45,273 nt of DNA from Termitomyces sp. T153 (Eukaryota; Basidiomycota; Agaricomycetes; Agaricales; Lyophyllaceae). Of the stretch, positions 30,447-41,084 are shown piece after piece. The position numbers and the translations under genes are program-made. The stretch's first letter is position 1, and the number at the start of each line of letters is the position of its first letter. The stretch lies in the NCBI GenBank assembly GCA_018296165.2, contig JACKQL020000212.1, positions 1 to 45,273 on the forward strand. The letters are read 5' to 3'. The notes under the pieces are model-generated. The model saw nothing but the letters and a program-made list of their open reading frames with translations, had not been told where the DNA came from and searched no databases.

Positions 30447-32690
30447 CCTCCCTTCACACATCACATTGCCCCCTTGTGCTCCCTACCCCAAGGAGTCCCA
30501 ATGGATGTCAATGCCTCTAGACAGCAGTCCTCTACTCTCCTGTTGTGTCAACACTGTGGGAAGGCTGGTCACCTTGCCCACTACTGTCCCTAAGGACTAG
30601 AAGTCTGCTATCTGTTAGCATCAGAGCAAGAGGAGTTGCTCATCCAACTCCTTACAGCCTGGGACACAACAGAAACCCCCTCTCCAGACACACCTATAGC
30701 TGTCCACTCCAATGAAGTGGCCAATGTATTGGAGGAGGTTCCTACAGAGTCTGAGGATTTTTCAAAGGGCAACAGATGAACTGTATGCCCCTATTGACTA
30801 GTTTTGATCATTTTGCCACTCTGTTTGTAGAATCAAATACATCTGTTGCCATTGTTGATACTACACTCAAAACAATAAGCCCCTCCTTAGATGTACAAAC
30901 CCCCTCTCCAGCTAAAGTCTCTGCTGAAAACACACTTCCTAGCCCATGCTCTGGATCCCTGCATAGGAACACCATCTTCCCCATTGTTACATTGTTCCTT
31001 CCACTCCTTCAACCAACTCCTTGAAGCTACAGGTAGAAATTGAGATGACAGACACCCAGCAGACCCAAAGTGTGGTTGCTCTCCTTGACAATGGGGCAAC
31101 AGGCCTCTTCCTTGATACAGACTACATGCAACAATACCACCTCACCACTCACCCCCTTTCCCATCCTATCCCTGTGTACAATGTTGATGGCACACTCAAT
31201 GAAGCTGGCTCTATTCACTTTGTGGTGGACCTGGTCCTCTGCTACTGAGACTACTTAGAGCAAGCTGCTTTAAGCCCCTTCTTAGATGTACAAACCCCCT
31301 CTCTAGCTAAAGTCTCTGCTGGAAACACACCTCCTATCTCATGCCTCCAGATTCCTGCATAGGAACACCATCTTCCCCATTGTTACATTGTTGCTTTCAC
31401 CCCTTCAACCAACTCCTTGAAGCTACAGATAGAAATTGAGATGACAGACACCCAGCAGACCTCAAGTGTGGTTGCCTTCCTTGACAGTGGGGCAACAGGC
31501 ATCTTCCTTGACACAGACTACATGCAACAACACCACCTCACCACTTGCCCCCTTTTCTGTCCTATCTCTGTGTACAATGTTGATGGCACACTCAATGAAG
31601 CTGGCTCTATTTGCTCCATAGTGGACCTGGTCCTCTACTACCAAGACTACTCAGAGCAAGCTGCTTTTGCCATCACTAATTTGAGAAACCAAAACATGAT
31701 CTTTGGGTTCACCTGGCTATGTGAACACAACCCAAAGATTGACTAGACTAAGGGTGAGGTGAAGATGAGTTGTTGCTCCCATTGCTGCATTACCTGTGCA
31801 GAAGAAGCTCATAAAGAACAGAGAGCCAAGGTTTGTGAGCATGCTGCTGTGTGTGCCTGTCATGCTGGGCATCTCCCTTATGCTGATCTTGACCTCTTGA
31901 GCCCCCCCCCCTCTGGCATTCCCTCATATAGAGAAGCCCTCTATAAGGATGTCTGGGGTGGTGGATGTGAATCTCCAAAGAAAGAGGGAGGTGAAGGAGA
32001 ATGGACCAGTACTCTGGATGTAGAGTCTCTAGACAGAACCATTGAAGTGGATGATAGGATCTATGCTACAACCCTTGGCCCCCCTCCTACAGTGGCAGAA
32101 ATCTGAGCCAGTCAGACTACTTCTCAATGTCTGGCTGAGGCATTTGCAGCAAATTCACAGCCGAAGCTTTCCCATAGCACCATTCCCAATCACCTCTATG
32201 ACTTTGAGGATGTATTCTCCAAGGCCTCCTTTGATTCACTTCTAGAGTGCAAGCAGTGGGATCATGTGATTGAGCTGGTACCAGATGCTGAGCCCTCCAG
32301 CTACAAGGTCTATCTGCTTGTGCCCTGTGAGCAGGATGAGCTGGATGCTTTTCTGCAGGAGAATCTTAGCTCAGGACAAATACAACCCTCCAAGTCTTCA
32401 ATGGCCTCCCCAGTCTTCTTTATTAAGAAGAAGGATGGGTCTCTTTGTCTGGTTCAGGATTATTGTGTCCTGAATGCAATGACAGTGAAGAACTGCTATC
32501 CTTTGCCAATCATCTCAGAACTTGTCAACAACTTTTGAGGTGCATGCTGCTTCACAAAGTTGGACATCTGTTGGTGCTACAACAATGTAAGCATCAAAGA
32601 AGGGGATGAGTGGAAGGCAGCATTCCAAACTAATTGCAGACTCTTTAAACCTCTGGTGATGTTCTTTGGTCTCACCAATAGCCCTGCCAC
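30447..32690 (+). pseudogene. Element C, right part: zinc knuckle, protease (twice), start of RT
   Basis: Directly after the insertion of B, plus-strand gag resumes with the zinc knuckle CQHCGKAGHLAHYC (about 30549-30590, perfect C-x2-C-x4-H-x4-C). Protease follows in two tandem copies. RT begins about 32250 (VPDAEPSSYKVYLL) and includes ASPVFFIKKKDGSLCLVQDY, a stop, [12 protein letters not shown] and [13 protein letters not shown]. It ends at 32690, where element F starts. Everything after this RT point (catalytic site, RNase H, integrase, 3' LTR) is missing from C. Confidence 0.88.
30877..31666 (+). repeat. 395-bp tandem duplication of the protease region of element C
   Basis: AAGCCCCT(C/T)CTTAGATGTAC occurs at 30877 and 31272. 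Each unit carries a linker and a protease domain. The first copy reads LLDNGATG (active Ser changed to Asn) and stops after VDLVLCY. The second reads FLDSGATG, with the active site intact, and continues to FGFTWLCEHNPKID. The copies have diverged by scattered substitutions. Confidence 0.85.
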
Positions 32691-33439
32691 TGTCAGGTTC
32701 CACTGACCATGGGGGCTCAGCTACACTGGGTGAGTCCTTACTAGGCAGACGTGATTCCCTGCACTGACAACCAGGCACTCAGAGGTGTTCCAAACATTGG
32801 GGACTTGTGAGGATAGTTAGTGGAGATTGGTCTGAGCAAGTCTGGGGAGGTCCGGAGGAGTAGAGGATGAGTTGCGGGGACAGGGGACGGGCTTGGCGTG
32901 GTTCAGGCATAAGTCCATATGTGAGTATTGTGGGTGTGGAGGAGGTGGAGGCTATGCAGATGATAGAAGTGGAGCTGGAGTTCTGACAGGGAATCAATGG
33001 GGATTGATGGGGTTCAGAGCCAAGTGTGTAGCAGGTTCTGGAGTTGGTAAAAGAGTGTCAGAGGTTTGTAATTGTAACTGTGGAGTTTGTGAGGACATTA
33101 TAGTTGAGAGGACTTGAACACAATAGACAGAATCAAATGAGATGAGATGGAGTTGAACAAAATGAGATGGAGATGAGACGAGAACAAGAATAGATACAGG
33201 CGGAGACACGGAACAATAATGAAATGATAATGGAATAGAGATGAGATAAGACCAGGAGACTGAGAATAAGGAAAACAAGACATGGAACATGAAACACAAG
33301 AAGAAACAATCAGAAACATATCAGGAAAGGCAGGTAGGTAGATAAGTAGGTAATCTCAAGACTAGAGTACGAGGGGGGGTTCTGGGGGAATGGGGGTTTG
33401 TCAGGCAATGTACGGGGGTCCAGGGAATGGGTTGTGACA
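32691..33439 (-). mobile_element. 3' LTR of element F with internal deletion
   Basis: Plus-strand termini are TGTCAGGTTCC and GGTTGTGACA. At 749 bp it is about 380 bp shorter than the 5' LTR. The missing part lies after GACTAGAGTACGAGG (33361-33374) and covers the counterpart of 40619-41020, including the TATA box. This LTR therefore lacks its own core promoter. Confidence 0.9.
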
Positions 33440-33452
33440 TCACCCCCCCTTC
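33440..33452 (-). promoter_or_regulatory. Polypurine tract of element F
   Basis: On the minus strand, GCTGAAGGGGGGGTGA runs into the LTR start TGTCACAACC. The layout is identical to that of element G at 12725-12736. Confidence 0.8.
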
Positions 33453-33656
33453 AGCATCAAGACTCTCGAGACGCGGGGAGCAGGTCAGGGATTGGCAGGG
33501 GCATGGGAGTCAAAGCCAAGTAATATTGATCAATCCACAGTGAGTGACAGCAGCGTGGGAGGCGAAGTCAAAGCATGGCTGCTGCTTCATTAGGGGGTTC
33601 TTTCTAATCAATTAAAAAGCCTTGGATGTACCCCAGGGCTTCCCAAATCCTTTGTC

Positions 33657-35241
33657 ATGTCCTCTCCCAGTTACTCAGACGCAGATGTGGTGATCATGTA
33701 TGACAGCAAGGGGGAGGAGTTCAAGCATTGGCACCAAGCTGGTGCTATATACCGGAGTCATGAGCAGTATCAACTTGTTTTCTCAGGGTGGCTGACAGAG
33801 CTTTGCAGAGTTGTCTGCGGTGGTGGTGGGTTTCTTGGAGGGTCCTAGACGGGCCAAATTCCATCCTGCAGTGGCCCAATTAGCAGTGGGGGATGCAGAA
33901 GGGGTCCCACCATTGCAGCAAATCCCTTAGGCAGAGGTGACAGCGGAGGAGTTTGCAAGGGCATTGGCATGGGCTTGGGGCCCCCCAATGCTAGAATGGT
34001 GCCAAAACAAAGCCCCAGTGAGTCTTTGAGTTCTCCTTTGTCATGTGTGCTGATTCATTGTTCTTAGTGTGTTCTCTGTGCGCAGTGGGGTGAGGCCTGT
34101 GTCTTCAATGCACCCTCCATGGGCTCGCAGCGTGACACTTCCGTTTGCCTTCTGTGTTGTACAAGCCACGAGAAGTGCTCGATCTCATTGGAGTGGCGAG
34201 CAGCATGCATTGCTGTGGAGCAGGGGTGGAATGAGGACTGGGTGCGGAGTCAGCTGGGTGAGGCATAGAAGACCCGGGTGTTGGAGGAGGGGAGTGCAGG
34301 GCAGGTGGGGCTTCTGCAGGGTGGGCGGAGGGAGGGGGCGTCCTCAGCAGCGGACCATGGGAAGCAGAGAGCTTCCCCACTGTCGGGGGCGGGGCCCAGC
34401 AAGAGGCCATGGGGGCACGAGCTGATAGTGGGTCCTCCAGGGTTTCACATTTTCTCTCCTACCCCAGGTGTGCCCTTGGGACGGGACGGGCGTCAAGTTC
34501 TCTGGAGCCCCTGCCTTCGATCATGGAGGTCTTCCCTCGATCATGGAGGTCTTCCTTTGCAAGCAGGTGGAGATTCTAATGGCAGCATTGACAGCATGGA
34601 AGGGGGAGCTTTGCCAGGCAAGGAAGAATCAAGACATGGCATGGGCAGAGAAGGAGGCATTGGAGCAGGCCCAGAACACCTCAGAGCAAGTGGCGATGGA
34701 GCGAGCGCCAAAGGTACGGGGCTTGCGGGAGCGTCTGATGCAGTGGGAGGTGCAGCCCACAGAGGAGGCGGAGGAGCAGGAAATGGTGCCAGAGAGTGGT
34801 TCACTGTGGGCGGAGTTAGAGGCAGTGAGGTGGAGGGAGGATTGGCTGGCCAATGAGGCCACTTTGGGGCGTGTGGGGATCCTTTGTAAGTGTCTTTCCC
34901 AATTCCCATCCATTACTAAAATGAGTTGTTTTTGGGGTCAGGCTGGGTGCGGGAGCACTGGGTTCTTTTGGATGGTGCCTCTGCAGCGTTTGCATTGATC
35001 CAAGACAGGTTGGCGCAGATATTCAGAGGTCAGCCTCCTGAGTTGCAGCAGGGGATGGCAAGAGTGGGAAGGTTGCTGGCGGGGCATTGGTGGCATAACA
35101 CAGTGGCCCCAGAGTCATGGTAGGAAGTGGTGGCAGACATGAGGGAGGCTTTGCCAGGGTTGGTGGAGGTCTTGGCGGTGGTGTGGGCCCAGATGGAGAT
35201 TGATTTGGGGGTGGGAGTGGTGGGGGTTCCAGGGGAAGGGT
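33657..35241 (+). pseudogene. Antisense coiled-coil gene of element F
   Basis: It starts MSSPSYSDADVVIMYDSKGE at 33657 and is followed by KHWHQAGAIYRSHEQYQL. A long Gln/Glu/Ala-rich stretch (34540-34880, e.g. AWAEKEALEQAQNTSEQVAM) is a probable coiled coil. It leads to REDWLANEA, then after a probable intron (donor GTAAGT at about 34886) WVREHWVLLDGASAAF, IQDRLAQIF, GMARVGRLLAGHWW and ADMREALPGLVEVLAVVWA, ending about 35241. A TAG at about 35121-35123 interrupts it, replacing an expected Trp. It runs opposite to the element and starts about 220 bp inside the 3' LTR. The same gene is at 10850-12519 in element G. Function unknown. CpG content is moderate, so it is less decayed than the G copy. 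Confidence 0.7.
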
Positions 35242-38200
35242 GAGGGGGTGGTCAGACCCCACTTCTTGTCATCTTCGAGTTTGCTGCCTTGTTTCGCCTT
35301 GTATTATATATTTTTCTTGTACTTTCCAATATGTCTTTGTTGTTCCTGGGTGTGTGAAGTGAGACTTTAATTGTGTGAGGGTAAGTGAAACATGCAGGGG
35401 TGCTAGTGGGAGTTGAATCCCTAGTGGATCCAGAGGCAGGGGTTAAGCCCACTAATGCCATCTGTGTTGGCTAGTCCCAGGGTTGTCAGGACAGGGCGGA
35501 GCGCTGTAGGAAGAGTTCCCAAGGCTTGGTGGGGGTGTTGGGAGTCTCCCTGCAGAGTTCCATGGCATTTTTGGGTGGCATTGCTGGATTTGATTCTCGG
35601 GGCCTCGGACCCAGGGTGTAGGGGTTTTCTTCAGTCTGTGGTGGAGATGTGCATTGTGCTGGTTCAAGGGGGTGGACCTCCGGGTCTTTGACATGTGTTT
35701 GGGGTGGTCAGGGCTTCAGTCTTTTGTTGGTGCGGCTGGTGGAGGGAACAGAGGTCTTCTAGCAGTCCAGCCTTTATGCTGATGCAGGTGGCAGGGTGGC
35801 AGAGGTCCTTTTTAACAGTGGTGGGGGTGGCGGAGTGAGGCTTATCCTCGGGGTGTAGTTGGTCAGAGGAGGGAGTTCCTAGTGGCTTAGTGGCAGAGCC
35901 TCCGGGGTAGGGTGGTCCCTGTAATAAGTTGGCAGAGGGCTGTATTCCATGCCATCTATGCTGTGGGTTTGGTCAGCATGGAGGCGGAGGTACTCCCTTA
36001 GGGTGAGGGTTGTGTTTCCTTGGTTGGGGGTGCCCAGAAGTTTACATTTGGGTGGGGTTGTGCATGGTGGGGTGTTGTCGAGCTCTAGAGTATTATATTT
36101 GGTGAAGGGCACTTGGCATCAGGCTTTGCTGCGCTCCAGAGTGTTGGTCCTGGTCAAAGTCATGCTCTGGAGTATTGTGTCTGTGGGCGGGCATGCTCGG
36201 GGGTGCTTTGGTGTGCTCTGGAGTGTTGATGACAAGGGGGTGGGGTGCAGGGTGATCAGTCCCAACCAGTTCCTTCAGGTCCAGAGTCGAAGTTTGAGGG
36301 TTCCAGGTCATGTATTTCTGACACTCTCTAGAGCTTGGAAGTCTGTTGGGGTTGTATTGGTGGATGCTTCTTTGGGCAGGGGCAGCATGGGGGTCAGTTG
36401 GGGAATGGCCTGCCCCAGCAGAGATACTTTGGGGCTTGTCCCATGGGTTGTTCCTTCTGGGGGTAGGTGGTTCTTTCATCGGAGAAAAAGTTAGCAGTCC
36501 CAGAGTCAACACAAGGGTTGCTCAGTGGGGGGTTTGTTGGTTGTGTTGGCTTTGGGGGTGGTGTAGGGTGGAGGAAGGGGTCCGAGGTGCATTTTGTCGG
36601 TCCACCGTTCCAAGCATGAGTACTGGGGGTCCGGGATTGATACAGGGGTTGGGATTGGGTCTTAACTTGTTGGTGGGGTTGTGTCACAAATCGGAGGGGA
36701 AGCTCCAGAGTGGGGGTTTTCTTCTAGGTTTGCATCAGTGCGACAAGTAGATGTTCGATGAACATTACCACTGAGCAGCAGAGTTGTTGTGTAGGAGTGG
36801 TGGGGGCTCCTGGAGCCAAGCTTGGATGGGGGGAGCTGGTCTAGTGGTCTTCCAAAGTTTTGGGTGAGTCTGGCCATCATCCCTCCATGCAAAATATTTG
36901 CTGCGTTGGGGGGAGATGGTTGTTCACAATTGTTGGAGGGTGGCAGAGAAGTCAGTTGTGGAAGAGCATTGGTTTGGGACTCTCTGGGAGTCACGGTGGG
37001 GTCAGGGCAATTCTTCATTTGTGCTCCGGAGTGGCCTGGAGGTTGTTGCAAATGTGGGTGGGAGGTTGGTCATTTCTTTGGAGGGCATTATTGGTCCCTT
37101 GATTGTTGGGGCAGAGTCGGTGGAGCCACTTCATTATTCTTGGCTTCAGGGTTGGTCTCTGTTGGGTGTGGTTAGATTCGCCGGAGGAGGTGTTGTAAAT
37201 CTTGGGGAGAAGCTACTTCAAGGGTCCCAGAGTTTCTTCTCTTCTTGGGGAGCATTTTGCGTTGAGGGAGGGGAGTGGGATAGTGGCAGGGCTGGGACTC
37301 TGAGGGTGGGATTGTGGCATGTGACATCTTTTGCCATTTTTTAGATGTTGATTCAGAGTGGGTGGCAATGGGGAGAAGCACTACTCGCTTCTTGGGGAAG
37401 GCATCAGCAACTTTAGAGTACTCCAGAGAGATTACTTTGCATGGGGTTGGTTTCTGAATACTCCGTTAGTGTGGTCCCTGCTTGATACACATCTTCCCAT
37501 GTAGGGGTGAGGTTATACGGAGCTGGTGGTTGGTGATTTATGCTTGTGGAGTAGGAGCTATAGGGACCTCAGTGTTGAGCTGGCATTGTAGGTTCCCTTG
37601 GTTGGATGTCAGAGTCAAAGCAGGGGCCCTGAAGTTGTGTTGCTAGGGTCCGGAGTGGGTTGGAGGGGTGGATCGGGGCAGCTTCAAGTCAGCACAGGGT
37701 TATTTGGGCTGTCAATCCTGGTGGGGAAGTCCTCCACAGATGTTGGAGCGTATGCTCTTTGGATCATCAGGATGTTTGTGGGTTGATCAACAGTCTCTGG
37801 GATGATGGTGGGGCTTCTCCCTTCCTTATATGAACAAGGTCAGCAAATTTAGAGTACCCCAGGGAACTACTTTGTATAGGGCCATCTTTCCTATGGTTTA
37901 TTCTGGTGGGGCAACTCCTATGCTGGGGTTCTTGTTGTGGGAGGTGGCATAGTTGGAAGGCAGGGTCCACATCTGATAGTGTGCGGGGAGGGTCAGCATC
38001 AAGGATCTTCAATGTCAGGGGTTCCAGATCAAATGGGGGGGTGTCAAAGTAGTGAGCAGGACTCTGGAGCTGTTCCTTATCGAGAGTCAGGGTGCCATGT
38101 TTCTCCTTGTTAAATTTGGGGTTGTGCTTTGGGGGTTGGGGTGGAGGTGCATATCTCTTCCTTCCTTGATTGCCTAGAAGCCTGGGAGTTCTGGGGTTGT

Positions 38201-38808
38201 TGGGGTCGGGTCGGAGGCGTCAGGCTCCTTTCATTTGTTGGGCAGAAGTGATGGCCAAGTCAGCCAGGGGGTCCTAACTGATCCCAGAAGGGGTTTCTAT
38301 AATTTGGGGCATAGCATCAGTCTTGGCATCTTGCATTATTGTGGGTGGGGCTGCTGGGTTGAGCTTGATTCCAATCAATGGCAGGGCTAGCCTGGAGGGT
38401 GGTCTTTTCTCAGGGAGGGTTGTGGGTGAAAGTTGGATGATCTGTTGTCCAGTGTTGGAGAAGTTGTTGAGCAATGGACCGAATTGTTGCTGGGGTCTTG
38501 GTGAAGCCTTGGTGATGCTGGGTTTGGTCTTTGCGGAGAAGTGGAGCTGGCGGAGAAGGTACAGGAAGGGTAGTTTGTGGGAGTGGTGTAGGGTTGAACA
38601 TGGGTTGGGGAGGGTGTCCATGGAGAGAGCCGATGTATGGGTGTAGCTGGAGCAGAAGGGACGTTTGGTGTCAGATCCATGACTCGGTGTGCCTTGGCAA
38701 ATGGGGTAGGGCTGTATAAGGGTTTCCAGGCATGGGTCGACCATAGGCATCTGAATTGTTTGGCAGATGTGTGTGCAGGGTATGTGCGGACATCACAAAC
38801 AGGGTAAG
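35242..38808 (-). pseudogene. Element F interior: Pro/Thr/Gln-rich gag-like region
   Basis: On the minus strand, broken frames are Pro-, Thr-, Ser- and Gln-rich (for example 38274-38750, 36662-37051, 36093-36512). A segment YSKFADLVHIRKGEAPP near 37830 looks like part of a gag leader. A partly repeated version of that zone is near 37400. At about 36500-36535 the frame reads CVDSGTANFFSDE, resembling a retropepsin active site (DSG). No zinc knuckle, RT or integrase was found. The plus-strand open frames here look like composition artefacts. Confidence 0.45.
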
Positions 38809-38812
38809 GTAG

Positions 38813-38825
38813 AGTCTTGAGATTA
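38813..38825 (-). promoter_or_regulatory. Candidate self-primer binding site of element F
   Basis: Immediately next to the 5' LTR end, the minus strand reads TAATCTCAAGACT. This is the exact complement of AGTCTTGAGATTA, which lies at the predicted RNA start in the LTR (40607-40595, minus). There is no gap between LTR and site. The arrangement is that of Tf1-type self-priming. Confidence 0.75.
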
Positions 38826-39085
38826 TGTCAGGTTCCACTGACCACGAGGGCTCAGCTACACTGGGCGAGTCCTTACTAAGTGGACGTGATTCCCTGCACT
38901 GACAAAACCGGGCACTCAGAGGTGTTCCAAACATTGGGGACTTGTGAGGATAGTTAGTGGAGATTGGTCCGAGCAAGTCCGGGGAGGTCTGGAGGAGTAG
39001 AGGATGAGTTGCGGGGATGGGGGACAGGCTTGGCAGGGTTCAGGCATAAGTCTGTGTGTGAGTATTGCGGGTGCGGAGGAGGCGG

Positions 39086-40213
39086 TGATGTGCTCCTATG
39101 CCGCCTAGTGCTATGCAGGAAACCTAAAAAGAGGACCTAACACTAGTCACTAGATAGGGTAGCTGGCAGTAGGAAGTTAATAGTTGAGGGCAAGTCAGTA
39201 ACCGTCCCAGAGAACTAGAGCGAGAGTTACGTTGTGGAGTGAAGTTGATAGGAGTCACTATTGCTAACAGAAGTTGCTAGTCACGATCAGGAAAGAAAAA
39301 GGGGTAAAGACCAGTAACGTCGCTAAGACAAAATGCCCTTCTAATGGAGATAGTGGAGGGTGAGGGAATGGGGTAGAGATGGGGAAAGGCAGCAACAGGA
39401 AGACTAAAATTAAGGGATGAACATAAACTGGTCACTAGCCATAGTCACTAGCATCATTAAGTCAGATTAACTAAAATAGGCACCCATAGTTGGCACCACA
39501 CTAAGTCGAGGTTGAAGTCAAGGAGGCTTATTGCTAAGCCTGGGTCGAAGGCGATAAAAAGAGTGAAAGAGACAAAGTGAAATCTCTTGCTGGTAGTCTC
39601 AAAGATAGCAGTTCTCCAATTGTTCTTGTCTGTTTTTAGTGTCTGTGTACAGTCAGTATTTATACATTTCAAAGTATAGTATGGGAAAGTAAACAAATAG
39701 GCACCACTAGTGACAGTGTCTGTCACTGTGTTTAGGGTGCATACAAGGCATCAGTCTGTAACTAAGTGAAAAATCATAGGCAAAGTCTTGGCGGCACCTA
39801 ATTGCAAATGAAACCAAAAAGTAACAAGTCCAATGTCAATACCTGAAGCGTAGATGCCATTCAAGTATGTTGGTAAGCTCGGCAAAAGAAATGATAGTAA
39901 AAAGGTATGCATCTGATAATTTGTCCATATATAGTAAGAGAATGCCATTTCATTGCTAGAGTTGCTAGGGTTGCTAATAATCATTGCTAGGGAGGGTCTA
40001 GGCCTTGATGATTTAGGCCCAGGTTCCAGACTCCACGTGATGTTTCTTGTGATCAATAAGTCTTGCGGTCACTAAAGTCTCGTGCTTCGGTCCAATCCTC
40101 AGGCTAAGTCTCGTGTGCTGAGTGTTGTGACTTGTGTTGGATTCAAGGTAGTCAGCTGCTGCTAAGTCTGAAATGCCAAAAACATGGTGCTCAGCGATAA
40201 CTGGGGCTCATCA
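39086..40213 (-). mobile_element. Solo LTR of the element A family, nested in the element F LTR
   Basis: It starts TGATGTGCTCC and ends GGGCTCATCA, giving terminal inverted TGATG(T/A)GC. The flanks GCGG (39082-39085) and GTGG (40214-40217) fit a 4-bp target duplication with one C/T change. The uninterrupted target is visible in the sister LTR at about 32938-32950. The reverse complement matches the 3' LTR of element A (6313-7426) from end to end. It retains CpG lost in that copy, so it is younger. Confidence 0.9.
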
Positions 40214-40594
40214 GTGGAGGCTACACGGATGACAGGAGCAGAGCCGGAGTTCTGACAGGGGATCAATGGGGATTGATGGGGTTCAGAGCCAAGCATATAG
40301 CGGGGTCTGGAGTTGGTAAAAGAGTGTCAGAGGTTCATAATTGTAACTGCAGAGTTTGTGAGAATGTTATGGTTGAGAGGACTTGAACACAATAGACAGA
40401 ATGAAATGAGATGGAGATGAGACGAGAACGAGAATAGATTCAGGTGGAGACACAGAACAATAATGAAATGATAATGGAATAGAGACGAGATAAGACCGGG
40501 AGACTGAGAATAAGGAAAACAAGACATGGAACACAAAACATGAGAAGAAACAATCAGAAACACATCAGGAAAGGCAGGTAGGTAGATAAGTAGG

Positions 40595-40639
40595 TAATCT
40601 CAAGACTAGAGTATGAGGAGCTACTCTACGTCTTATATA
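40595..40639 (-). promoter_or_regulatory. Core promoter of the element F 5' LTR
   Basis: On the minus strand, TATATAA is at 40639-40633 and AGTCTTGAGATTA at 40607-40595, 32 nt downstream. This is the same spacing as in the three other intact family 1 LTRs. Confidence 0.7.
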
Positions 40640-41084
40640 CTGACTACTGAAGAGCTCCGGGAACATCGGCTGTGGTGGTGGGGCTTGGTGGAGCTCAACA
40701 GAGTTGACAGGTGTTGGTTATGACCAGAGGGCAGGCCATGTTGATATGTTGATGGGATCAATTGTTGACATGGTCCGTTCCAAGGTTGTTGTGATACTCC
40801 AGGGTAAGTCAGAGGAGCCAGGGTGTTGAGTCGATGATGTGTAATGGGGTCAGGCATGGCAGGGGAGTGGTCCCAGGGGCTCAGGAAATCCAGGGGGAGT
40901 GCCAGTGGCTGCAGAGAAGATGTCGGAGTTGGCCAGGAGGCCGTCAGAGTTAGCCGAGAATGCATCAGAGTTAGCTGGAGTAGGCGCAAAGTGCTGGGGA
41001 AGTTTGATGAAGTGTCGGGGGGGGTTCTGGGGGAACGGGGGTTTGTCAGGCAACGTATGGGGGTCCAGGGAATGGGTCGTAACA

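Larger units (their letters stand above)
32691..41084 (-). mobile_element. Element F: LTR retrotransposon without recognisable RT/integrase
   Basis: Read on the minus strand it has 5' LTR (41084-38826), candidate self-primer site (38825-38813), a gag-like interior with a possible protease motif, an antisense gene (plus strand, 33657-35241), a polypurine tract (33452-33440) and a 3' LTR (33439-32691). I found no RT, RNase H or integrase motif in the 5.4-kb interior, so it may have moved with help from a related element. The flanks GCCAC and AATGC do not match. The left flank is plus-strand RT of element C and the right flank is minus-strand RT of element D. Confidence 0.8.
38826..41084 (-). 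mobile_element. 5' LTR of element F, split by a solo LTR
   Basis: Plus-strand termini are TGTCAGGTTCC and GGGTCGTAACA. Without the nested insertion (39086-40213 and its duplicated target) it is 1127 bp, close to the 1136 and 1162 bp of the solo copies at 8684 and 43949. CpG content is moderate. Confidence 0.92.

Noticed and set aside
35949..37344. Plus-strand frames of 100-180 codons
   Set aside because: Trp/Gly/Val-rich translations without any domain arise from G/T-rich sequence. The minus strand looks more like degraded gag.
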